From Zanthoxylum bungeanum (lineage: Eukaryota; Streptophyta; Magnoliopsida; Sapindales; Rutaceae): a stretch of DNA of 64,000 nt. Position 1 is the stretch's first letter, and each line of letters begins with the position of its first letter. Positions 41,844-54,540 of the stretch are shown piece after piece. Where the stretch lies: contig SKCR01051196.1 in assembly GCA_019454045.1 (NCBI GenBank), positions 1 to 64,000 on the forward strand, in the 5' to 3' direction. Under the pieces are notes generated by a model. That model made no database searches. It was given only the letters and a program-made list of their open reading frames with translations, and was not told the origin of the DNA. A program made the position numbers and the translations under genes.

Positions 41844-44800
41844 TGTAACATCCCGCCTAGGCCAGGATGCTACCGGTAGGAGACAAGCTAACCCTACCTC
41901 CATAAGCCTCTTATTCTGACGAAATTTCGGCATTATGTATTCGTAACATCATACAACCTGGCTTATAGCGAGCAACATGAGACAACCTACTCAAAGAAAC
42001 TCAATAAATATGCAACATCACTAGGCCTCAGGCCTGAACTCAATGAACAAAAGTAAATTACTTGGCCTCCGGCCAGAACCCGACAAATAAAGCTATGCTA
42101 TTACAACTTTTACATCTGAGATATTAATGCAAGAACATAAACAAAGGTCGTGAGGACTCAAAACTCAACCTAGGACTCAAAGACTTCATTGACTGCAATT
42201 GGGGTGATCCACTGTCTTCAAAGTCTTCACCGAACTTCTACTGGTTCTATACGACTGCTACTGACCTGCAAAACTACAAACTGATATAGTGTGAGTCAAA
42301 TGACCAGTAAGCAACATGCAAATATTTATGAATTCTGAATTATCTATTACAGAGACACATTATTATTCATCCATCATTTTTAAATTTCTATTAGCATTCA
42401 CATTACGACTCATCATGTTTTTACTATAACTTTCTCTCTTTCATTATCTTGAAATATCATCAAGTAGGAAAAATAAATATTATTTCTTTCAAATATTTAT
42501 CACTCTACTTAGATCATGCTGACATGTATGAATGTAATTATACAATCACGTATTAATATTCACAAGGAGAATCTCTTTTAAAGCTCTACATCTCATACCA
42601 ACCATCATCTACAAATACATGTAAACATAATAATGATAACATGTATCAATGTTAACTACATGCATCTAAATGTACTCATGCTATAACGCATTAACATCAA
42701 ATATATGCATCTCAAATGACTTACTAGAATACATGACTTATATGCAATAATTGCAAATCAAACTTTACTCCAACATACTATACCTTTAGACCATGTTTTG
42801 TGAAATCCTTTTCTGAAGAACTCTTTATTAAAAACATTACTCGAAAACTGATTTCTGTTTTAAAAATCTGAATCTTTTATAAAACCAATGTTTCTGAAAA
42901 CTTTCTTTTCTTAGGAGCTCTTTCTGAAAACTATAACTAAAACTGAGATCTGAAAAGCTATTTTTAAACTCTGTTTCTGAAAACCGTGCACTATAATCTG
43001 GTTTCTGAAATCTAAGGACTCAAAATTTGAAAACTGTGTGCTGAAGATCTGAAAATCGAAAATTGGAAATACTCGATACCCAGGACAACAGCTCAATTGC
43101 GGCATCTATAAAAAATTGGTGGTACTCGATGCCCAGGATAACAGCTCAACTGCGACATCTATGAGGCGGTGGTACCTTACGTCCAGGACAACAGCTCAAC
43201 TGGCAACGTAGAGCTCTACACCCAGGACAATAGCTTAACTGGCAGTGTCGCCACCGCTAGGGACCAGGTACACGATCCTAAGCTGCCATCTCGGCCCTAC
43301 ATGTGCACATGTTCTCTATATCCGTCAATTCCAACTGTATCTCGAGTTACATACTGGGGTGAGGTTTTACCTCATGCCCCGAAAACCTAAAAACCGAGGA
43401 TAAACTTTTAAAAACTTAAATCAGATCTCAAACTGTAAGGAACTTCTCTGTCAAAAACATTTAAAAATATTTTTTTGTAATACTTTGAAACTTGAAAATA
43501 TTCTTAGCTTAACTTAACTTCTGAAAACCATAACATATAAGTATGCATATGTATTTCTTATACTATCATACATGTACATACATTAATCATGTATATCTAT
43601 AAAACTGAGATTATTCATATATACATGCATTTCTCTAAGCATACACAAAACTTATCTTTACAATCCTTATACTTATCTAACATGCTTAAACTCATTACAT
43701 ACATGCTACCAAAATTGTATCAATCCACATTGGCATATTTAACTCGTCCTCAAAACAAATACACACACACACACATGTTTTCTATATACCAGCTTACTTA
43801 TTGCTTCATGCAACTTACTTTATGTTCTATCAGCAGAAGATATCATCAGTATGCTTTGCTCACACCCAAACATACTTAAATTAACATACATTAAAATACT
43901 TGTAACCCATATACTTACATACTAATATATGCTTATGTTTATTTGTGTATATACTTGTGTTCTTGATTTTGTATCCTTCTATATGCATCAGTACATATAT
44001 TTTCGTTTCTTTACAATTTATCGTTCTTTCAACTTTAATCTCATTTCCTAGGGTGTAGTTTCTACAACCCCCAAGCCCAAGTCTCAATAAATTATATTCG
44101 TGAACATTTGCTCACGTTTCATGTATATGCTTATTCCTTGTCATTTTTTATACTTTCAATCTAAAGTTTACTGATGTCTGATGCTTCTAAATACTCATAC
44201 ATAATAATATTTCTGTCTAACATAGACATGACTTTATTCGTATGCTCTAACTATATATGTATAAATACTGGTCTATACCTACATAGGTATCTCTTTACTC
44301 TTATATACTCATGCTTATCTGTTGCTTATACACATGCTTGCTTTTGCTTGTTCTTATCTATATGTGTATATAAATACACATGTCTCTTTCTTCTACACTC
44401 ATCCTTATATATATACAAGTTTCATGCAGATAACTATATATAACTTTATTATATTACTAATTACGAACAACGTTATATCTCTTAAGTATTTGCAGCATGA
44501 GTTACTTACCTGGTTTCGCGGACACTCCAAACCTGGACCCGATCTATCAAAATAAGTAACAAAACATGGTCAGAACCGCCATTTGTGGAACTTTCTACTC
44601 ATCTATAATAAACTACAGACTTTCTCGAAATACGTGAATCCTCTCTGATTCTATCGTTCAAGCTTCATTACTCTAATATATGCTCATATACTGTTCTAAA
44701 CTAGCTAGATGGTTCAAATTCTCATTTTACGCGTTTACAGTAAAACTTGCGGAAAAGTTTCCGCAAATGCTACGTAAGGGTCTCGAACCCTCCGAACTAA

Positions 44801-45951
44801 TCCGAAATTATTCAATACCCTCGCAATATCATATTTATATCTTAACCATGGTCACGGTCGTCTACAATCATTCGCGCGGAGAAACTTTGTTTTACCGGAA
44901 ACTCATAAATTCTCTTGGATCAATCAAATCTAATCTGTTCTCACTCGAATTCTACGACAAGTATCGATTTAACATATAACAACACATCCAATTCATTCCG
45001 TACTAATTGGTTACACTACGGAACTACTGGAAACACCCGAATATAAATCGATACACTTTAAAATAACAAATTATGAACGGAGAGACCATAAAAATTCTGA
45101 GGCCATATTCGGACTCCCATCGGCCATACGAACGCGCTAGTGTCATCGAAATTCCGAGCAGAGTTACTGTTCATCATGAGTTACTATCATCATATGCTTC
45201 TTTCCTTATTTCGCATGCAACCGACCGCTGTTCGGCAAAATCGACTCTGCACACTCGTAGTACTCTCCGAGGGCTTCGATTTGGTAGGTGGCTCGGGCCG
45301 TGAAATGAAGTGACGAGTCGGGATCGGACGAACCAAGTGCACGACCTTCTCCCTCTCCCTGTCGTCGTTCTAGTCGCCATACGCGGAATCACCGGCCAGC
45401 ATGAGCTACGCCGTGGCCGGACGAAGCCGGTAGTGCCGGCGCGCACCGCTTGTGGCTCTCTTCTCCCCTTCTCTCTCTCGTATATGTGCTGTCTCTTTTT
45501 TTTCTTTTTTTTTTCCTTCCCAAATAATAAAATGGTAATAATAATATTATTATTACAAAATATCTACACTCATAAATTACCAAAATGCTCTCACTTGTAA
45601 GGGTATTCTCAGAAATCATCGATTTGAGGCCCTTGGGGCGCGGTTTCGCGAAAAATGCTCAACACAAAAGTTATTTGTCACGGAAAAATGAGTCTGATGG
45701 TTCAAGAACCAACTCAATCGGAGTTTGTCTACTAATTATGTGGTCGAAATAGTAACCTTTACGTGTTTTACGAAAATCACGCAACTGGCTTTTGATCCCA
45801 AGCATTTTCCAACGCATCGAATATTCATAATATATTATTCCAACTCATATATCATCACTTGAACTCTTTCTCTTCATTACTATCCTGATCCGAGGCTATA
45901 ATATTATTCCGGGAATCTTCTAGAACAGTCCAAAAAATCTGAGATGTTACA
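41844..45951 (-). mobile_element. Solo LTR, 4.1 kb, Tekay/Del-like Ty3/Gypsy, minus orientation
   Basis: The ends are TGTAACATCCCGCC and GAGATGTTACA, so both orientations give TG...CA. It interrupts Tat-0; flanks CCGAT and GAGAT both look like decayed forms of the CAGAT expected in Tat pol. There is no primer site, polypurine tract or pol sequence inside. Read on the minus strand, the start (TGTAACATCTCAGATTTTTT) and the A+T-rich then GA-rich region near 45480-45600 look like U3 promoter sequence, and the end reads CCTAGGCGGGATGTTACA. Length and ends suggest a chromovirus of Tekay/Del type, from memory of such LTRs. Confidence 0.72.
43080..43241. repeat. Four copies of CCAGGACAACAGCTCAACTG in the solo LTR
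   Basis: Copies start at 43080, 43133, 43183 and 43222 (spacing 53, 50, 39) with one to three changes each. The sequence between copies differs more than the motif itself. Confidence 0.75.
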
Positions 45952-47544
45952 GAGATGTAAGGAGAATAGGAATTGAAGGAAGAATGGTTGAGACCCTACC
46001 TATTTCATCTTAGGAAGTTGGACAAGTTATTCCCGACTATAAATTCCAGCACTTGCCGTGAGAAGAGAACCAAATGGTAGACTCGCTAGCCACCATAGTA
46101 GCAACTTGGGAAAACCCCGGAGAAGTTGGTGATGAGACCTCTAGTGTTGACGACAACAAGCAAGCCCAGTTACGAGATAGAAATGATCTTGGAAGTAGAA
46201 TTCGACGATGGAAGACCTTGGTACCACGATATTCAACAATACCTAGAACGCGGGGAATTCCCTGAAGAAGCCGGTAGGAAAGACAGGTCAGCCTTTCAGA
46301 AGTTGGCTTCCCAATACATGAGTTTGATGGGAGAACTATACAAGAGACAAGCGAATGGCATCCAAATGAAGTGCTTAAGAAAGTAAGAGGCTCAGAAAGC
46401 GATGGAAGAAGTACACACCGGAGTATATGGACATCAGATGAACAGATTGAATTTGTCTTGCAAGAAAGTAAGGCAAAAGAGGCTCAGAAATCGATGGAAG
46501 AAGTACACGCCGAAGTGTGTGGACCATACATGAACGGATTGAATTTGTCTCGCAAGATAGTAATGCAAGGCTTCTACTGGTCGACCATGGAAGCTGACTG
46601 AGGAAAGTTGGTGAAGAATTATCATGATTTTCAAGAGCAAGGTAACTTGAACCATTTCCCGCACACGGAGTTGCACGGGCTATCGGAGCCGTGGCCTTTT
46701 TCGGTATGGGGAATTGACATGATTGGAGAAATTCGACCACACGTATCAAATGGGCATCATTTTATAATAGTGGCAGTAGCTACGTTTTGAAATGGATCGA
46801 AGCCGAGTGGTTTCACAACGTTACAGGAAAGCAGAAGGTGAAGTTCAAAACCTAGAACATCATATGTCGATACGAAATGCTGCATCACGTAGTAATAGAC
46901 GACAGAGTCTAGTTTCAGGGAGAAACAAAGACGATGCTATAGAAGTATGGAATAGGAAATCACAAGTCGTCACCTTACAGACCACCAGAAAATGGGGCAG
47001 TCGAGGTAGCCAATAAGACGATAAAGAGGATACTAGCCAAGATGAAGGAAAGTTACATAGATTGGGCAGTCAAACTGCTGTACGCTCTATGGGGTCACAA
47101 CACTTCTGTGAGAACGGCAATGGGAGCCACGCCATATTCATTGGTTTACGGAATGGAATTAGTATTACCAGTAGAAGTTGAGATACAGTCTGTGCGAGTA
47201 CTAGTAGAGACAGAGTTACCTGAACGAGAATGGACCTCGCAGAGATTCGAATAGTTAGAATTATTATTAGATGAGAAGAGAATGAAGTCCTTGCACATAT
47301 GCAGATATACCAGAAGAGGTTGACTCGAGCATTCAACAAGAAGGTGCGTCCTACCAAGATTAAATAATGTGACCTACTACCCAAGCAATCAAAGCCCTCA
47401 ACGATGGACCCTAGAGGAAAGTTCAAACCTAATTGGGAAGGAGCCTACATAGTCAAGAAAGTGATGGGAAACGGGGCAGTGAGATTGTCAAATTTAGAAG
47501 GGAACGAGTTCACCGAGCCAATCAACGTGGACAAGTTGAAGTAA
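45952..47544 (+). pseudogene. Tat-0 pol: end of second RNase H and integrase, broken
   Basis: The sequence after the solo LTR (GAGATGTAAGGAGAATAGG) continues the QMQGEWELKEEWLRPY region. Integrase is recognisable: STMEAD, LPH-TELHGLSEPWPF (FPHTELHGLSEPWPF), WGIDMIGEIRP, RPPENGAVEVANKTIKRILA, LVYGMELVLPVEVEIQSVRVL. Breaks include a 92-bp duplication at 46387, stops at 46384, 46600, 46786, 46939 (CAG to TAG) and 47252 (CAG to TAG), and several shifts. It ends at TAA 47542-47544. Confidence 0.85.
46387..46571 (+). repeat. 92-bp tandem duplication in Tat-0 integrase
   Basis: GAGGCTCAGAAAGCGATGGA at 46387 recurs at 46479 as GAGGCTCAGAAATCGATGGA, and similarity (roughly 80-85% by eye) runs across the zinc-finger codons (VHAEVCGPYMNGLNLS). 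92 is not a multiple of three, so the frame is broken. Tat-1 and Tat-3 have one copy. Confidence 0.8.
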
Positions 47545-48577
47545 TATTTTGCCTAAAGAAGAGGGAACCGGGCAGTCACCGGGAGAACTGGCGGAAGGCC
47601 TAACCCAGCAAAATAGGAAACATATCTATGCATGCTTACATACACGTAATGTACTTTCAATTTTTTATTTTTTGTTCACAGGTTTCGAAGAAAATAGGGG
47701 AAAGAGCGACAAATACAAGCAAGCCAGAAGTAGTAACACAATATTAGCAGTTTCACGAATGAACCAAGGGTCGAGGCCCACACAGTATCAGTATTTGCGG
47801 GAATGAATCCCAGGGTTGAGGTCCACACTATCCTCAGTTTCAGGAACGAATACCAGGGGGCGAGGCCCGTACTATCAGTAGTTAAAAGGAAGAATTCCAG
47901 GAGATTTGAAAAAAAAATGAGAGAGAGAAGTCCTTAACGGTTAGGCATAAGTTCGATGATGAAATTGTTTGCTTTAGGGTGAAACCTTAGAAACAATAAG
48001 TGCGAGAGGTACTCTCATCCGAGATTTTGAGTAGTTGATCTCGACTAGACTATGAGCACTTAATTATAGGATCTCAACAGTGAAAGCCTGAATAGTCGGC
48101 AAGTTGACTAGTTGAAGAGATTGTTGATCGATGAATAACTGTTCGCTTAGACGTCCATCCTGATTTTCTTGTGTTACGATATGTGGTATGGTTGGATACA
48201 AAAGAAAACCACCTATAATCCATAAGCGTGAAGCTACCCATGGACGAGTATTAGGACTACCATGAGGAGAAATGCTACCTTAAAGGGTAGGTGTGTTGAA
48301 AAAAAAGAGTCGAAAGAAAAGAAAAATAAAACCATATCATATTGAGTACGAAGAAGTAATTACAGAGAATGATCAAGACATCTAGGTTGTTTTGACCCAT
48401 TGATCCTGTTCTTTAAAAAAAAATCATCGATTGGTTTACTTAAGGATAAAGCTGTAAAAGAACCTTGACACACACACACACACTTTAAGTCTGGTTCAGA
48501 TAATTTATTCAAACGGTCGGATTTGAGTTACGTTGAGTACTTTGAAAGCTCTCTGGCTTCGACATTGAGCATTCTTT
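47545..48577 (+). other. Tat-0 3' UTR, cut by Cop-D
   Basis: It is homologous to Tat-1 6890-7995: a 43-bp type repeat at about 47757-47880, an A/G tract near 48300-48330, conserved CCATAAGCGTGAAGCTACCC, and a (CA) run at 48470-48483. It stops at GAGCATTCTT where the Cop-D LTR starts; the continuation should lie beyond the window. Confidence 0.82.
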
Positions 48578-49988
48578 TGTTGGGTTTTCTAGGTCAAACA
48601 AAGATCTAATTAAGCGATGAAAAGTGCGAATACATCAAAGTAAAGTTGCGGAAGTACTCACTTTGATAGGCTTTTGCGATGCGATGAAACACAAAAAATT
48701 TTCTTCATCCTTGAAGCTCTCGGCCATGCCTCCAATTTGTGCTCCATGTTTGATCGTCAAGCTCCAAGCTTTGTGTATGGATTCCATGCTCTTAGATGGG
48801 TTTCCCTATCACCTTTGTGAGACTCATTTGGTGTGCTAGACTAGGAAATTTTACCACAAAATTTCCCTTAGTCTTCTTGATGCTCTCGGCATTTGAAGGA
48901 AAAGAGAGAAAAAATGGCCCTTGGTCGTGAAGAGGGAGAGAGGATGTGTGTTGTGTGTGTTGTGTAATCTAATACACAAAATGAAAGTCAAAATACCAAA
49001 ATAATAAAAAAATGGTAAATGTCTTTCAAGCAATCACATTAGTGTTTTTCACAGTCAACCACCAACCAACAACTTCCATCACATTAAAGTGATAAAGTTG
49101 ACTGTGATGTGATGTGTGATGTGACTTATGGGCCCCACTTGATTCGAAATGTGAGTGGGCCCGCAAACACTCCCGGGCTCGGGTTCGCTAATTCCGAATT
49201 AATGAATTTTCTTTTGCGATGTAATTAAATCAAATTTAATTAAGCAAAATTACTATTCATGTCGCTAGCGAATTAATTCTAAATTAACTCGTTCGCCCGA
49301 ATTAAAATCTAATTTTAATTCCGCGTCGAAATCTAATTTCGTTTAATATATTGAATATATTATTTTAACCGATTAATTTCAAATTAATCGTTCTCTCTCT
49401 TTAACTAGTATTTTATCCCAGATAAAACATCTCAGTAATTATTCCTAGATTAATTTTCTCTCTCTATTAATTAATCCCAGATTAATTATGTTCGAGTCAT
49501 ACATCATCGGTGAATCTTCGGGAAGCGACCCATGAGATCCCCAGATATGTTGGCAGTAAATCCGGTCGTCGGACTATCCGATCACGTACGTACCTAGTAC
49601 TACGTTCTTACCGATTTACAAGACATGGTTGGCTTCTAGCAAACCACTGTGCCTACCCAATTCTGCAGAAATGTTCTTAAAGGAATATACGATCTTTGTC
49701 AGGCGTATTATATATAGTATTGCGTATTACGATCCAGTATCAGATGTCACGTTCTAGGCCTGGGGCTAGAATTGTGTCTGCCCCGTACGAAGCACATATT
49801 GGATCTCTAGTAACTAGTCTCTATAATCGGATAAACATGACCTAGTCATATTGTCCCGATGACTGCAGTACATAAGAGTACTAGTTCCGTATCCTACGTG
49901 ATCATCATCTTCATATGACTGAAGTGATACTTCCTTCTTGACATCACACCAAATACACTACGATTCTCAATATACCCAGAAGAGACAT
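48578..49988 (-). repeat. Cop-D LTR, minus strand, truncated by Tat-2
   Basis: Read on the minus strand this is a copia LTR related to Cop-A/B/C: 3' end ...CCAACA at 48578, a GTGATAGG-AAACCCA segment near 48800, hairpin array, and GAATCGTAGTGTATTTGG near 49950-49970. About 550 bp of its 5' part is missing because Tat-2 begins at 49989. Tat-0 sequence touches its 3' end, so it is a 3' LTR or a solo LTR; any internal part lies right of the window. Confidence 0.85.
49189..49487 (-). other. Hairpin array in the Cop-D LTR
   Basis: On the plus strand, stems/loops: TAATT/CCG 49189-49201; AATTAAAT/CAA near 49223-49241; CGAATTAATT/CTA near 49269-49291 (one G-U type pair); GAATTAAAAT/CTA near 49299-49321; CGAAAT/CTA near 49327-49341; AATATAT/TGA near 49345-49361; CGATTAATT/TCA near 49370-49390; TTTTATC/CCA near 49411-49427; AATTAATC/CCA 49469-49487. 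Most stems are perfect. Confidence 0.78.
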
Positions 49989-52262
49989 TGTAGACGCTGT
50001 ATTTTTGCATGTAAGTCCCGGTGATGAGTCTTGTATGGAGACACTACCTCTTTGATTGTGAAAGCCGCGGGACATGGACGTCGGAAGGGTAAAGTTGGAA
50101 ATTAGCATTTGGTCGGATTTAACTTGCTTGTTTCGCTTCGGGTTTGCATGTTGGACCTCTATTTTAAAACACACCAAACCCATTAAATCACATTCAAAAA
50201 TAATTAAAACGTTTAAAAACACACCAAGCCCAAATTAAATAATTAAAACATTTACAAATTAAATTAAAACAAATTAAATTAAACTTAAATTAAATTAAAT
50301 TAAATCACATTCACAAATTAAATCACCTTCCTAAATTAAAAGATTTCCTTATCACATACTAAATTAAAAGATATCCCCAATTAATACACAAATCTTATTC
50401 CTTCCCCCAACAAGGCAAATCCCCTCCTTTGGCCTATATAAAGAACTTAAAGCCACCTTTCATCCCTGGCTGATTCTCACGAAAGACACAAAAGAAAACC
50501 CTAAAAACTCTCGGCCACTCTCTCTACCCTCTCTCCTCTCGATTCCCACTACTTACCCTAAAACGCCAATGCCCCCTTCACCAAATAAACCCCCCACAAC
50601 TCGTCACAAATGAACAACAAAACAATAAACCCTAACCTACACACCTCCTCTCGCTCCCACTCTAACTGACGGTAATAACACAAATAAAGCAGCCACACTG
50701 CCCACACCCTCTCTCTACGCCACATAACCTCCCTTCTTCAACTCAACCCATGACCGACCAAACAACTCACCCTAAACGAACCTCCATGCAGAAATAATAA
50801 ACCTAGACACTCACGAAACTGCCTTTAGGCTCACGCCATTTACCCCCTCACAGCAGCCCCTATAGAACAACCAAAAAGCCCTCACAAGCACACGTAAAAA
50901 AATCAATGCACGTGAAACCCTTCATATCAAGTCTTCACGTAACCAGCCAATATCCTTCTTCTTCGCACAACACTGCCTCACCTTCATCAGCCCCTTGCCC
51001 ATGCACAATACTGCCTCACACCTTAACAGCATACGTTACAACCCTGACACCTTAACAGCCCACTTCACCCACAAATCTGCCTCATGCAGTAAGCCATTCA
51101 CTGACTTCACTCAACCCCTACAATTCACGTACCTGAGCCTTTCACAGCAGCCTCATTGACGCCAATAACAACCCTTCAACTGAGTCAGTAAATTACCTCA
51201 CAAATCACCAAAAAAACACCCATCAGTGCATCCCTAGAAACTACCTATAGACTGCTTAGAAAATACCCAGAAAATTGTCCAAAACAGTCCCTAAATTAAC
51301 CCAAAATAGTGACCAGAAAATACCTTAAAAACAGCAGCGAAACGGAGTGAAAACAGCAGTCCAAACAACGAAACAGCGAGGAAAAATATTAGATTAGTGA
51401 ACCAGAAAAGTTATGGAACATCAACCATTCCGACGGCCGTGTAACGCTCTTTCGTGAGACGACAAAACAGGTTAGACCTGAGGGCATCCTTTTTACTTAT
51501 CATCTTTCGTTTCTTTTATTTATTTTAATATATTATCGCATGAGAGTCGTTTGAGGCATGATGTGATTGTTGGATGAGCGGGATGTGTGTTCCCTTTTGT
51601 GGTATATCGGATGGAAACTCGGACGTAAATTTCATAGCCGATTCCGAATGGACGGTATTGCAGTCTGCACTCGAGATACAACGCCACGTACCACTTCAGA
51701 TACACATATCTCGTCTCATCCAAATTTGTATTTGAGCATGTTGTAGTTTATAGGTCGTTTATTTATTATTTTAAGCATGATTTAATTTGGTTTTGTTATT
51801 TAATTCCTAAGCATGATTATGTTATTTTTAAGCATGTTATTTTGATTAGTTTAGGGTTATGTTTGAATAGTGATTCGTTTATTTATTGGTTCAATATGCT
51901 CTTTGTGTGATATCATGTTTGCCATTCAAAGACTTACTTTCAAGCATGCAAACTTAGAATAGGATTTATTTAGCAAATGCATGTTAGATCTAAATACCTT
52001 TGAGCATGATTACTGAGTAGATTCGGTTAATTCATTGCACAAATCATATCATCACAAGTGGCATAAGTAAGAGACCATTCCGAACCCAACGGTTTGAGGT
52101 CTTCCCCTGCGAGGGGTGAGTGCGGCCTTAAATCTTATTTTCCCAGTTCACACCGGGTGGTGACTCCATTATTCTCCGATTTAGTCCTCTGTGGGCTACT
52201 CCGTACTCCCACTAGGCCGCGAGCCTAGAACAACATGTGTCGCCCAAGTTCTATGTCCTACA
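49989..52262 (+). repeat. Tat-2 LTR (5')
   Basis: It is 2274 bp, TGTAGACGCTGTATTTTTGC...TATGTCCTACA. TATA box at 50434. The middle (50500-51450) is A+C-rich and non-coding. U5 hairpin CCCAGT-TCAC-ACCGGG 52142-52157 (one A/C mismatch), then PBS-like TGGTGACTCCA 52158-52168. Confidence 0.88.
50434..50443 (+). promoter_or_regulatory. TATA box, Tat-2 LTR
   Basis: CTATATAAAG in the context CCTTTGGCCTATATAAAG, about 445 bp into the LTR. It matches the position of the Tat-3 box at 54532. Confidence 0.7.
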
Positions 52263-52265
52263 GTC

Positions 52266-52284
52266 TGGCGACTCCACTGGGGAT
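52266..52284 (+). promoter_or_regulatory. Tat-2 primer binding site, tRNA-Arg type
   Basis: TGGCGACTCCACTGGGGAT, three bases after the LTR. By recall it is a perfect 19-base complement to the 3' end of plant tRNA-Arg(ACG) including CCA. Confidence 0.87.
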
Positions 52285-54049
52285 AGAGAATCGGCCCCGA
52301 AATCATGTCTTGTGATGTTTATGATTTATGCTTTCGTTGACCGTGTCTATAGTGGGTTGAAAGGGGTTTAATCAAAGACTTCTGTTGAGCTAGGTGATGG
52401 TTTGGTGTCTTCCTTCATTCACTACCTTGCGAGGAAAAGCTGTGAAGGCACCTAGATAATCATTACCCGTAGCTCGTTGTGATGGACTAATCTGGAGGAC
52501 TCGTTGTTTATTCATGTCACCAAGCGATAAGAGCCTAAGAGGCTTGGGTATTTAAGAGAGTTCGCTCCACCCTCCCTCTAGGGAATCTATAATGAGAAAT
52601 CCATTTGACAGTCAGTCACACATCTTAACCTCGCTGGCACGTACCGTAAGGTATAAAAAAGGTGCGCTCACTTGGTCGTTTGAACCCTTGAGTGGGGAGT
52701 CCTAGTTGTGGGCAATCCTTCGTCAATGAGAGCCTTTGTCCACACCCCCGTAAACCCACATGTGAACCATAGTTGTATATCCTGTAGGAGCTACCCCTTT
52801 TATGCTTTTGATAACCACATGCATATTTTATCTCATACATCACGTGCATCTCATGCATACATGAATCATGTTTACCCTTGTGTCTTAAAAGCCATCATAG
52901 ATATCTGTTGGGTTAGGGGTAAAAGAAGACTTGTCAAGAAGAGTTTAGCAAACATGGATATCGGGAAAAGGAAATTGAGAAACAGAAAACCTTACGACAA
53001 GGATAGAAAGACCATTGGGGGGCCTTCAAAGAAAGAAAGAAAAAGATAGAAAAAAGAAGGAAAAAAAAAAGAAAAAAAAAAGAAAAAGAAAAAAAAAGAA
53101 ATAGGAAAAAAAAAATTTGTTTGTTCTTATTCCTCAATAGTTAAAACATAAGTCCGATGATGAATTCGATTGCTTTAGAGTGAAACTTTAGAAACGATAG
53201 ACCCTTGACGTGATTTTATCTGATGCTCTAAGTAATTGGTCTATATTAGACTCGTAAGCACCTGATTATGGTTCTTAGCGGTGAAAACCTGAGTAGTTAG
53301 CAAAGTGACTAGTCGAAGAAATTGTAGGTCGGTGAATGATTGTTTGCTTATATGTCTATCCTGAATTGCTTGTGTTATGATGTGTGGCATGGTTGAAAAT
53401 AAAAGAAAAGTCTCTAAAGTAAAAAATGAACCGCCTATAACCGATAAGCGTGATGCTACCCATGGGCGAGTATTAGGACCACCATGAGGAGAAATGCTAC
53501 CTTAAAGGGTAGGTGTGTTTAAAAAAAAAGAAAAAAGAAGAAGAAGAAAAAGTTCAGAATGAAAAAAAAAAGACAAAAGAAAAGAAAAATGAAACCATAT
53601 CACATTGAGCATGGGAAAGCAATTGCAGAGCGTAACTTAGACATCTAGGTTGGTTTGAACCATCGATCATAATTTTTGAAACGAAATCATTGAGTTGGTT
53701 GACTTAAGGAATAAGCTGTAAAAGAACCTTTGCACACACACACTTTGAGTCTTGCTCAGATCATTTATTCAAAAACTCAGATTTGAGTTCCATTGAGTGT
53801 TTTGAATGTTTTCTAGTTTCATTACTGGGCATTCCTTGAGGACGATAATATGTATAACTATAGGGACTATTTCATAGCATGTAATATAGTATGATGATAT
53901 GGAAGGCCCCACCATGTGGTTCATCTTTACCAAGTGCAAACAGCAAAAAGCAGAAAGCTAAATCAAGACTGGGGGAGACAGGTCTACCGACCCGCGACTA
54001 AGGGATGTACCGAGAACATGAGCCATAAGATAGAAGAGAACTGACCAAT
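52285..54049 (+). other. Tat-2 internal region: leader joined to 3' UTR
   Basis: From 52285 to about 53000 it follows the Tat-3 leader (GGTATAAAAAAGGTGCGCTC, ACCCTTGAGTGGGGAGTCCT, then GTTGGGTTAGGGGTAAAAGA and an AACATGGATATC at the place of the gag start). A purine tract comes next, then 53140-54049 matches the Tat 3' UTR (GATAAGCGTGATGCTACCCA near 53440). The gag start is followed by no gag. A G run (GACTGGGGGAGACAGG, near 53968) looks like a polypurine tract but lies 80 bp before the next LTR. A 113-codon frame at 52708-53049 is not credible as a gene. Confidence 0.78.
53021..53118 (+). repeat. A/G-only tract in Tat-2
   Basis: Nearly 100 bases of A and G (only two or three T), where gag-pol would otherwise be. 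A second, shorter tract is at about 53520-53590. It marks the deletion junction. Confidence 0.8.
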
Positions 54050-54531
54050 TGTAGGCATTGCATTTTTGCATATTAGCCCGATGATGAGTCTCGTATGGAG
54101 ACAACTACTTCTTTAGTCATGAAAGTCACGGGAAACGGACGTTGGAAGGGTAAAGTTGGAAATTAGAATTTTTGTTGGATTTTATCTGAGTTGTTTAGCT
54201 TCGGCTGCTTATTGGACTTCCGTTTTAAAGCTTACCTAAGGCCCAAAACCCAAACCAAACCCAAAATACCCAAGTCAAACCAAGTCAAACCAAACCCATG
54301 CCCAATGAGGGGGATTCACGCCCATAGTGCCTTTATTTAGGTATATGCACATTTATCACATGCTAAAATCTTGTAAAATCCTTACCTAAATAAAAGAAAT
54401 CAAATCAAATCCCTACCAAATCAAATCCAATCCCCACCCCAAATAAGGAGATCTATTCCTTATTAAGGAGATGTCACCATCAATAGAAATCATACTCCTA
54501 GTCGTATAAGGAAAGCCTCATCTCCTTTGCC

Positions 54532-54540
54532 TATAAAAAG
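54532..54540 (+). promoter_or_regulatory. TATA box, Tat-3 LTR
   Basis: TATAAAAAG in the context TTTGCCTATAAAAAGAGGCC, about 480 bp into the LTR. Transcription would start about 30 bp on, giving an R-U5 part of about 1.7 kb. Confidence 0.75.

Larger units (their letters stand above)
49989..54049 (+). mobile_element. Tat-2: Tat unit without gag-pol, joined to Tat-3
   Basis: An LTR (49989-52262), primer site (52266-52284) and only about 1.8 kb of internal sequence are followed directly by the LTR of Tat-3. The internal part joins the Tat leader to the Tat 3' UTR with all of gag-pol missing. Its LTR differs clearly from the Tat-3 LTR, so the two LTRs do not look like one integration pair. It interrupts the Cop-D LTR at GAAGAGACAT. 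Confidence 0.82.

Noticed and set aside
45073..45446. Possible host exon on either strand (G+C-rich frames)
   Set aside because: It lies inside the solo LTR; no domain, no splice context, and the G+C-rich patch fits the LTR transcript leader.
48470..48483. (CA) microsatellite
   Set aside because: Short simple repeat within the Tat-0 3' UTR, not notable by itself.
52708..53049. 113-codon frame in Tat-2
   Set aside because: It spans leader and A/G-rich filler; there is no gag similarity and no conserved counterpart in Tat-3.
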